Assembly (NCBI GenBank): GCA_017527205.1
Contig: JAFXQK010000027.1
Location: 61,727 to 125,726 of the forward strand
DNA from: Lachnospiraceae bacterium
Lineage (GTDB): Bacteria > Bacillota > Clostridia > Lachnospirales > Lachnospiraceae
Direction: 5' to 3'
Length of the DNA stretch: 64,000 bases
The notes below the pieces were generated by a model that saw nothing but the letters and a program-made list of their open reading frames with translations, was not told the DNA's origin and did no database searches. Numbering within the stretch: position 1 is the first letter of the stretch; each line of letters opens with the position of its first letter. The translations under genes were made by a program, and so were the position numbers. Positions 58,304 to 64,000 of the stretch are shown here, in pieces.

Positions 58304-59329
58304 ATGAAATTAAAAAGCCTAAGATGCCCAAATTGTGGTGGACCCGTCAAAAAGATTGGCGAGAAAAACTATGTCTGCGAGAGCTGCGGCACGTCCTTTG
58401 TGCCCGACCTTGATCCAGAAGACGTTGAAATGGAGCGCATCAAAGCAGAAGCTGAGATCAAGAAAAAAAGAATAGACGCCGTACAAAATGGCATGAATCG
58501 CATAAGCAACGCGCAGAGATCACAGGGCACCAGAGCGGCGAAATCGATTGCCCTCATCATGGTTAGCATGATCGTCGTTATCATCATGATTTCAGTCTTT
58601 GTCACCATTTTTAGCGCAACGCGTTACATGCATCATAGAAACCAATATGCGAATACCTCCGATTACGATGCAAAACGAAGCGAGCTGGAGGAAAAAGCAA
58701 AGAAGCTTCAGGAAGAAGCGCAGAAGGCACAGGAAGAGGCAGCACGGCGCATGCAGGAGGCCCTGAGTAAACCGAAGTATGTCACGAGCCTGGAAGAGAT
58801 CCTTGCGGATGAGACCTTTACCACAAACGCTAAGGCAGCGCTTCGTGCGGCTACAAAGAATACGGACTTCCTCGTTTGGAGCAACTATTTTATCGACGGC
58901 GAGCCGACGATCATGAGAAGCTACCTCCTTGTTGCCAAGGATGAGAAAACGCGTCCGCAAAACCGCCTCATCAGCATTTACCGGATCAACTGGTATGCAG
59001 AATATGACGCAGATGATGAAGAAGAATATCACAGAGATTATTTCCCGCTCTATCAGGCGCAGGAGCTGACCGACCTGACCATCAATTCCGACGGTACCAT
59101 CAAGTCGGATTATGTTCCTGACAATGTTTCCTGGCACACGGAGATTCCGAGAAACCAGATGTTCTGGGGCTATGCGGATTATGATCAGCTCATCCGCGAG
59201 TGCATCCTTGCACAGTCGGATTACGCCGCCATCGAGATCGATTTCTCAGATGGACTAGGTGAAGATGCTGAAACGGAGTCTGATTCTGGCGAAGATGCTG
59301 GACAGGACAACGCCGGCGAGACCGAATAA
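58304..59329 (+). CDS. Membrane protein with N-terminal zinc ribbon
   Basis: A 341-residue protein. An N-terminal zinc ribbon (CPNCGG then CESCG, residues about 8-30) lies in the cytoplasm. A charged helical segment, one membrane helix (about 85-105) and an outer coiled coil (about 120-150) follow. An unassigned domain (about 160-305) comes next, and the acidic tail is rich in Glu, Asp and Gly. Zinc-ribbon/one-helix proteins of this type are common in Firmicutes but have no defined function. It is probably in one transcript with the upstream small protein and coaX (48 bases downstream). Confidence 0.8.
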   Translation: MKLKSLRCPNCGGPVKKIGEKNYVCESCGTSFVPDLDPEDVEMERIKAEAEIKKKRIDAVQNGMNRISNAQRSQGTRAAKSIALIMVSMIVVIIMISVFVTIFSATRYMHHRNQYANTSDYDAKRSELEEKAKKLQEEAQKAQEEAARRMQEALSKPKYVTSLEEILADETFTTNAKAALRAATKNTDFLVWSNYFIDGEPTIMRSYLLVAKDEKTRPQNRLISIYRINWYAEYDADDEEEYHRDYFPLYQAQELTDLTINSDGTIKSDYVPDNVSWHTEIPRNQMFWGYADYDQLIRECILAQSDYAAIEIDFSDGLGEDAETESDSGEDAGQDNAGETE

Positions 59330-59377
59330 CTTGTAAATGAGTAAGGCATCTACTGCAAAAAAGGAGAGGTGACCAAG

Positions 59378-60148
59378 ATGATTTTAGTAGTTGACGTAGG
59401 AAATACCAACCTGACCTGGGGCGTTTATGACGGAAAAGAGTTAAAAGCGACCTTTCGAATGACGACAAAAACACCGCGCACGTCCGATGAATTTGGCGTG
59501 GCGCTCACGGAAATGCTCCGTAACCGCGGAGTGGATCCGATGAACCTGGAAGGCTCCATTGTTGCCAGCGTCGTTCCCGACATCATGCACGCACTGCTGG
59601 GAGCCCTCAGACGCTATACCAACACAAAGCCCATGAACGTGGGCCCCGGCATCAAGACCGGCATCAAGGTATCAGGCGAGGATCCCAAGGGGATCGGCGC
59701 AGACCGCATCGTCGACGTCGTGGCGGCCTATGAAAAATATGGCGCGCCCGTGCTTGTCCTCGACTTTAACACGGCAACAACCTATGACCTCGTGACTGCG
59801 GGCGGGAACTTTAGCGTTGGCGTGACCGCTCCCGGCATCAAGATCAGCTCGGAAGCCCTATGGAAGGAGACGGCAAAGCTCCCCAACATAGAGATCAAAA
59901 AGCCTAAGACCATCCTTGCCCAGGAGACCATCACCAGCATGCAGGCGGGTCTCTTCTATGGACAGATCGGCCAGACCGAATACATCATCAAGAAGATCAA
60001 GGAAGAGAGCGGACTTGCCGACATGAAGGTCGTTGCGACGGGCGGCCTTGGCAGACTCATCGCTGAGGAGACCAAGAGCATCGACGTCTACGACCCGTCC
60101 CTGACCCTCGACGGTCTTCGAATCATCTATGAAAAGAATAAGCATTAA
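59378..60148 (+). CDS. coaX: Type III pantothenate kinase
   Basis: A 256-residue ASKHA-fold kinase that phosphorylates pantothenate, the first step of coenzyme A synthesis. Phosphate-binding DVGNTN is at the N-terminus. Pantothenate-site GADRIVDVV (about 105-113) and DFNTATTYDLV (about 128-138) follow. The latter is usually DFGTATT(F/Y)D in the family; Gly is Asn here. ATG at 59378 follows AAGGAGAGG; the GTG nine bases upstream overlaps it. CoaX is insensitive to CoA feedback and lacks homology to CoaA. dusB follows 20 bases later. Confidence 0.96.
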   Translation: MILVVDVGNTNLTWGVYDGKELKATFRMTTKTPRTSDEFGVALTEMLRNRGVDPMNLEGSIVASVVPDIMHALLGALRRYTNTKPMNVGPGIKTGIKVSGEDPKGIGADRIVDVVAAYEKYGAPVLVLDFNTATTYDLVTAGGNFSVGVTAPGIKISSEALWKETAKLPNIEIKKPKTILAQETITSMQAGLFYGQIGQTEYIIKKIKEESGLADMKVVATGGLGRLIAEETKSIDVYDPSLTLDGLRIIYEKNKH

Positions 60149-60168
60149 CTTGGCAGGAAAGGAATTGC

Positions 60169-61134
60169 ATGAGCAAGCTTACGATTGGAAACGTCACGCT
60201 TGACAATAACGTTATATTAGCGCCCATGGCAGGTGTCACTGACCTGCCATTTCGTTTGTTATGCCGTGAGATGGGCGTCGGCCTCGTTTGCATGGAAATG
60301 GTCAGCGCAAAGGCCATCTACTACAACAACAAAAACACGGAGGAGCTCCTTAAGGTGCATCCCGGAGAATTACCGGCATCCTTGCAGCTCTTTGGCTCCG
60401 ATCCCGAGATCCTTGCGGCGATGGCGGCGCGAATTCAGGACAGGCCCTACAGCTTCATCGACCTCAACATGGGCTGCCCCGTCCCTAAGGTCGTTAACAA
60501 CGGCGAAGGCAGCGCCCTTATGAAAAATCCAAAGCTTGTGGAACAGATTTTAACCGCCATGGTAAAATCCGTGCAAAAGCCCGTGACGGTCAAGATCCGA
60601 AAGGGCTTTGACGACAATCACATAAACGCCGTGGAGATTGCTAAGATTGCGGAAGCCTGCGGCGTGGCAGCAGTCGCCATACATGGAAGGACCAGAGAGC
60701 AATACTATAGCGGCCAGGCCGATTGGGAGATCATCCGAAAGGTGAAACAGGCCGTGAAAATCCCCGTCATCGGAAACGGCGACGTCGACAGCCCCGAGAA
60801 GGCAAAGCAGCTCTTAGAGCAGACGGGCTGCGACGGCGTCATGATCGGGCGCGGCGCGCAGGGAAACCCCTGGATCTTCCGCGAAACCATCCATTACCTC
60901 GAGACAGGCGAACTCCTTCCGAATCCTACAAACGCGGAAAAACGCGAGCTGGTACGCCGCCATGCCCAGATGGAACTGGAATGCAAGGGAGAATACACGG
61001 CAGTCCGCGAGATGAGAAGACACCTTTCCTGGTACACCTTCGGCATGCCCGGGTCAGCGCGCCTTCGCGGCACGATTAACCAGATGGAGACCATGGACGA
61101 ACTCCTTAACACCATTGACCTTGTCTTTGCCTAA
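60169..61134 (+). CDS. dusB: tRNA-dihydrouridine synthase
   Basis: A 321-residue FMN enzyme that reduces uridines in tRNA to dihydrouridine. Motifs: MAGVTDLPFR (about 18-27), NMGCPVPKV with catalytic Cys (about 103), IHGRTREQYYSG, GNGDV and MIGRGAQGNPWIF. The layout is that of DusB. AGGAAAGG lies seven bases before ATG. It follows coaX by 20 bases. The stop codon lies in a 15-bp tandem repeat. Confidence 0.96.
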   Translation: MSKLTIGNVTLDNNVILAPMAGVTDLPFRLLCREMGVGLVCMEMVSAKAIYYNNKNTEELLKVHPGELPASLQLFGSDPEILAAMAARIQDRPYSFIDLNMGCPVPKVVNNGEGSALMKNPKLVEQILTAMVKSVQKPVTVKIRKGFDDNHINAVEIAKIAEACGVAAVAIHGRTREQYYSGQADWEIIRKVKQAVKIPVIGNGDVDSPEKAKQLLEQTGCDGVMIGRGAQGNPWIFRETIHYLETGELLPNPTNAEKRELVRRHAQMELECKGEYTAVREMRRHLSWYTFGMPGSARLRGTINQMETMDELLNTIDLVFA

Positions 61135-61169
61135 CCATTCTTTACCTGACCATTCTTTACCTGACAGGG
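61125..61169 (+). repeat. 15-bp tandem repeat across the dusB stop codon
   Basis: Three units: CTTTGCCTAACCATT, CTTTACCTGACCATT and CTTTACCTGACAGGG. The first includes the last codons and the TAA. Confidence 0.85.
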
Positions 61170-61235
61170 AAATTCATGGCTTAGGAAACCATGATGAGCC
61201 CGCAATGAAACCCAAGGAAAATTCATGGGAAAGGC

Positions 61236-61263
61236 TTGACAGACAAGAGAAAAGTGATATAAT
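61236..61263 (+). promoter_or_regulatory. greA promoter
   Basis: Consensus TTGACA and TATAAT with a 16-base spacer. Confidence 0.85.
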
Positions 61264-61379
61264 ACTGTGGCATGAGAGCATACTGTAATATGCATAAAAA
61301 GCATAAATATACAGTGAATAGTTGCCAATATAAATAACCATTTGATGCTGATTAAGAAAGAATTGGGAGGCACGTCAAA

Positions 61380-61862
61380 ATGCAGGAAAAAAAGAACATT
61401 CTGACCTACGAAGGTCTCAGAAAGTACGAGGATGAGCTTCATGAACTGAAGGTAGTCAAACGTCAGGAGGTTGCTCAGAAGATCAAAGAGGCAAGAGAGC
61501 AGGGCGACCTGTCCGAGAACGCTGAGTATGATGCAGCGAAGGACGAGCAGCGTGACATTGAGCTTCGTATCGAAGAGCTCGAGAAAATCCTGAAAAACGC
61601 AGAAGTTGTCGTTGAAGATGAAGTGGACCTTGGAAAGGTAAATATTGGATGTTGCGTGACCATCCTGGATTTGGAATTCAGTGAGGAGCTGGAATACAAG
61701 ATCGTTGGTTCCAACGAGGCAAACAGCTTAAAGGGCAAGATCTCCAACGAGAGCCCTGTTGGCAAGGCCCTGATCGGACATAAGGTTGGTGATACCGTTG
61801 AGGTAGAGACCCAGGCTGGCGTGTTTACCTACAAGGTGCTTGGCATTACGAAGAGCAACTAA
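61380..61862 (+). CDS. greA: Transcription elongation factor GreA
   Basis: A 160-residue GreA. The N-terminal antiparallel coiled coil (about 1-78) carries the tip EQGDLSENAEYDAAKD, whose Asp/Glu stimulate RNA polymerase to cut backtracked RNA. The C-terminal FKBP-like domain (about 83-158) has NESPVGKALIGHKVGD. The length is standard. TTGGGAGG precedes ATG. It has its own consensus promoter with a leader of about 110 bases; lysS follows. Confidence 0.97.
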   Translation: MQEKKNILTYEGLRKYEDELHELKVVKRQEVAQKIKEAREQGDLSENAEYDAAKDEQRDIELRIEELEKILKNAEVVVEDEVDLGKVNIGCCVTILDLEFSEELEYKIVGSNEANSLKGKISNESPVGKALIGHKVGDTVEVETQAGVFTYKVLGITKSN

Positions 61863-61937
61863 GATCATCCAACGGGCACGGCAATCAAAGCGAAAGCCCG
61901 ATGACAGTTGCATAAACAAAAAGGATTTGACAGGGAG

Positions 61938-61963
61938 AGCGGCAAAGAAGTTTGCCGCTTTCG
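61938..61963 (+). terminator. Hairpin between greA and lysS
   Basis: AGCGGCAAA pairs with TTTGCCGCT around GAAG; the T-run is short, so termination is partial at most. Confidence 0.5.
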
Positions 61964-61965
61964 TT

Positions 61966-62012
61966 GATAAAATAGGATAAAACAGGATAAAACAGATAAG
62001 GAGATAAAACAG
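61966..62012 (+). repeat. Short GATAAAACAG repeat before lysS
   Basis: GATAAAATAG then GATAAAACAG twice in tandem, with another copy after ATAAGGA that ends at the lysS GTG start; the AAGGAG site lies between copies. Confidence 0.7.
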
Positions 62013-63526
62013 TGGCAGATACGCAGAATAACCAGAATCAAAACAATCAAAACGCACCCGTACAGGACTTAAATCAACTCCTCAAGGTGCGCCGCGAGAA
62101 GCTCGCCGCATTGCAGGAGGCTGGAAAGGATCCCTTCCAGATCACCAAATTTGACGTAGATACCCATAGCACCGACATCAAGGAAAACTACGCCGAGCTG
62201 GAAGGAAAGACCGTTACTATCGCAGGAAGAATGATGTTCAAGCGCGTCATGGGAAAAGCGTCCTTCTGCAACATTCAGGACCTGAAGGGCAGCATCCAGT
62301 GCTATGTCGCAAGAGACAGCATCGGCGAAGAGCCCTACGCTGACTTCAAGAAATACGACATCGGCGACATCCTCGGCATTACTGGTGAAGTCTTCACTAC
62401 GAAGACCGGTGAAATCTCCGTGCATGCTTCTTCCGTAACGCTCCTGACCAAGAGCCTGCAGATTCTGCCTGAGAAGTTCCATGGCCTTACCGATACCGAC
62501 ATGCAGTATCGTCAAAGATATGTTGACCTCATCATGAACGCTGACTCCAAGGAGACCTTCATCAAGCGCTCCAAGATCATCAAGGAGATCCGTAACTTCC
62601 TTGACGGCCGCAACTTCATGGAGGTAGAAACCCCCATGCTCGTATCCAACGCGGGCGGCGCTGCGGCAAGACCCTTTGAGACCCATTACAATGCGCTGGA
62701 CGAGGACGTAAAGCTCCGTATTTCCCTCGAGCTCTACTTAAAGAGACTGATCGTAGGCGGCCTTGAGAGAGTCTACGAGATCGGCCGCGTATTCCGTAAC
62801 GAGGGCGTTGACACCAGACATAATCCTGAGTTCACCCTGATGGAGCTCTATCAGGCATACACCGACTACGAGGGCATGATGGAACTCACCGAGAGCATGT
62901 TCAAGTACCTTGCCGAGAAGGTCTGCGGAACCTCCGTCATCACCTACAACGGCATCCAGATCGACTTTGGCAAGCCCTTCGAGCGCATTACCATGATCGA
63001 TTGCATCAAGAAGTATGCAGGCGTTGATTTTGACGCCGTTAAGACCGATGAGGAAGCGAAGAAGATCGCTGACGAGCATCACGTAGAGTACGAGGCGCGC
63101 CACACCAAGGGCGACATCGTAAACCTCTTCTTCGAGGAGTACTGCGAGAAGAACCTGATCCAGCCTACATTTGTCATGGATCATCCCATTGCCATTTCGC
63201 CCCTCACCAAGAAGAAGCCTTCTGATCCCGAGAAGGTAGAGCGCTTCGAGCTCTTCATCAATACCTGGGAGATGTGCAACGCTTATTCCGAGCTGAATGA
63301 CCCCATCGACCAGAGAGAGCGTTTCGCCGCTCAGGACGCTGCCTTCGCAGCAGGCGATGAGGAAGCAAACCACACCGATGAGGACTTCCTGAACGCCTTG
63401 GAGATCGGCATGCCTCCCACAGGCGGCATTGGCTACGGCATCGACAGACTCGTGATGCTCCTGACCGACAGCCCTGCAATCCGCGACGTATTGCTCTTCC
63501 CGACGATGCGTACTATCAAGAAGTAA
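62012..63526 (+). CDS. lysS: Lysyl-tRNA synthetase (class II)
   Basis: A 504-residue synthetase that charges tRNA-Lys. The N-terminal OB anticodon-binding domain is at about 60-165 ([20 protein letters not shown]). The class II catalytic domain runs about 180-500 with motif 1 near [16 protein letters not shown], motif 2 ([18 protein letters not shown]) and motif 3 ([20 protein letters not shown]). GTG is the start, with AAGGAG eight bases upstream. The Asn/Gln-rich N-terminus (residues 4-16) is disordered. The stop is followed by a terminator. Confidence 0.98.
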   Translation: MADTQNNQNQNNQNAPVQDLNQLLKVRREKLAALQEAGKDPFQITKFDVDTHSTDIKENYAELEGKTVTIAGRMMFKRVMGKASFCNIQDLKGSIQCYVARDSIGEEPYADFKKYDIGDILGITGEVFTTKTGEISVHASSVTLLTKSLQILPEKFHGLTDTDMQYRQRYVDLIMNADSKETFIKRSKIIKEIRNFLDGRNFMEVETPMLVSNAGGAAARPFETHYNALDEDVKLRISLELYLKRLIVGGLERVYEIGRVFRNEGVDTRHNPEFTLMELYQAYTDYEGMMELTESMFKYLAEKVCGTSVITYNGIQIDFGKPFERITMIDCIKKYAGVDFDAVKTDEEAKKIADEHHVEYEARHTKGDIVNLFFEEYCEKNLIQPTFVMDHPIAISPLTKKKPSDPEKVERFELFINTWEMCNAYSELNDPIDQRERFAAQDAAFAAGDEEANHTDEDFLNALEIGMPPTGGIGYGIDRLVMLLTDSPAIRDVLLFPTMRTIKK

Positions 63527-63536
63527 AACACAAACG

Positions 63537-63576
63537 GGCCGCTTTTTTGAAAGAAATTTCAGAAAAGCGGTCTTTT
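63537..63576 (+). terminator. lysS terminator
   Basis: GGCCGCTTTT with AAAAGCGGTC (one G-U) and inner TTGAAA/TTTCAG-type pairing, followed by TTTTTC. Confidence 0.8.
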
Positions 63577-63642
63577 TCTATTTATGGCAATACGCGGAGT
63601 ACCTGCGCGGCAGCGCGTACTATCGGAAGGAAGGCGATCCTA

Positions 63643-63813
63643 ATGCTGAATGATGAGACCAGGAGAAAACTTCGCCTCATGAATGTGGGAGAGTTCGTTG
63701 AGGAACTTGAACTGCAACGACAGGATCCCCAAACGCTGGCACTGCCTTTTGATGATCGCTTCCAGCTTCTGACAGACGGCGTTTACCAGAAAAAGTACAT
63801 GTTAAAGAATTAA
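63643..63813 (+). pseudogene. IS21-type IstB N-terminal fragment
   Basis: A 56-residue reading frame beginning MLNDETRRKLRLMNVGEFVE resembles the start of IstB-like ATP-binding proteins: short helix, L..M...F.E.L..Q......L.F.DRF.LL.D. The frame stops after YMLKN, before the Walker A motif. ATG at 63643 has AAGGAAGG upstream. No IstA or terminal inverted repeats are visible, so it is a remnant of an IS21-family insertion. Confidence 0.6.
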
Positions 63814-63840
63814 AACGGCTCAAAGCGGCAAAAATATATA

Positions 63841-63869
63841 TTGACAGCCGCTTAAAGATCTATTAATAT
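63841..63869 (+). promoter_or_regulatory. Promoter of the AAA ATPase gene
   Basis: TTGACA, 17 bases, TAATAT, about 70 bases before the start codon. The element AGCCGCTTAAAGA occurs at 63846-63858 and again at 63910-63922, bracketing the leader. Confidence 0.7.
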
Positions 63870-63940
63870 ACACTTAAAGTGGCTTTACAAGCAAAAAAAG
63901 TATTCGCGGAGCCGCTTAAAGAATGGAGAGGTGAATATCT

Positions 63941-64000
63941 ATGATAGGACGTAAGCAGGAAGCTGATGAGCTAAGACGGTTGTATGAGAGGAACCGTGCA
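63941..64000 (+). CDS. AAA ATPase-like protein (partial, runs off the window)
   Basis: Only the first 20 codons are inside the window, reading MIGRKQEADELRRLYERNRA. This matches the start of the archaeal-type AAA ATPases common in Lachnospiraceae, which typically begin (F)VGRKxELxxLxxLYxSxRAE and continue to a Walker A with YGRRRVGKT. GGAGAGG lies nine bases before ATG. Family members are often near mobile DNA. The rest of the gene must be read downstream. Confidence 0.65.
   Translation, partial: MIGRKQEADELRRLYERNRA

Noticed and set aside
61863..62011. T-box leader for lysS
   Set aside because: The gap to greA is only 149 bases with a simple hairpin and short repeats; no T-box sequence was seen.

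Overview
The window reads as a chromosomal segment of an anaerobic, endospore-lineage Firmicute, most likely a gut or rumen Lachnospiraceae. The reasons are SpoIIID, a LytTR/DUF3021 pair, the gene order birA - small protein - zinc-ribbon protein - coaX - dusB - greA - lysS, a SAM-I riboswitch ahead of metK, strong AGGAGG-type ribosome binding sites, and intrinsic terminators. No tRNA, rRNA, CRISPR array or prophage was seen. Family names come from motif recognition by eye; no database search was run.

Layout. 0-4.6 kb: a PD-(D/E)XK (Rpn-type) nuclease gene, an orphan gene behind a long leader that can fold, a CorA-type metal channel and a membrane acyltransferase. 4.9-12.3 kb: a VWA lipoprotein, then a sugar-kinase / GGDEF / HD-GYP block in which a cytoplasmic sugar-binding-like domain is fused to a diguanylate cyclase and lies next to a seven-helix c-di-GMP phosphodiesterase. 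12.4-18.0 kb: an ABC ATPase, a FtsX-type permease and an OmpR/histidine-kinase pair, the usual layout of a peptide-sensing or envelope-stress module. 18.1-22.2 kb: a lipoprotein, spoIIID with a sigma-E-like promoter, and a VWA/MoxR ATPase pair. 22.3-27.0 kb: a 1570-residue hybrid kinase that looks like two sensor kinases fused end to end, the first with its phospho-acceptor His replaced by Glu. 27.0-29.0 kb: a repeat-rich, decaying stretch with a GNAT remnant, an array of small hairpins, and a leucine-rich-repeat protein with glycine pentapeptide repeats.

29.0-33.1 kb: a nucleotide-sugar cluster (UDP-sugar pyrophosphorylase, two tandem esterases, galE). 33.2-40.9 kb: LytTR/DUF3021, an orphan lipoprotein carrying only a SecD P1-like domain, hemolysin III, a small alarmone synthetase, a flavin reductase and a LysM/G5/M23 peptidase. 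41-52.9 kb: murA, SAM riboswitch-metK, dnaE behind a 32-bp hairpin, pfkA, a SPOUT rRNA methyltransferase, proC and a SleB-type hydrolase. 53.1-55.4 kb: NfeD, a Bax-inhibitor-1 protein and an SPFH protein, a membrane-microdomain operon. 55.6-63.5 kb: argF, birA, coaX, dusB, greA, lysS. 63.6-64.0 kb: an IS21-type istB fragment and the start of an AAA ATPase.

A recurring oddity is short tandem repeats. Three genes (the LRR gene, metK, dusB) have 13-16 bp tandem repeats whose first copy contains the stop codon. Larger repeats follow the UDP-sugar gene (62 bp) and argF (41 bp). In-frame repeats expand linkers or insertions in the hybrid kinase, the LRR protein and BirA.
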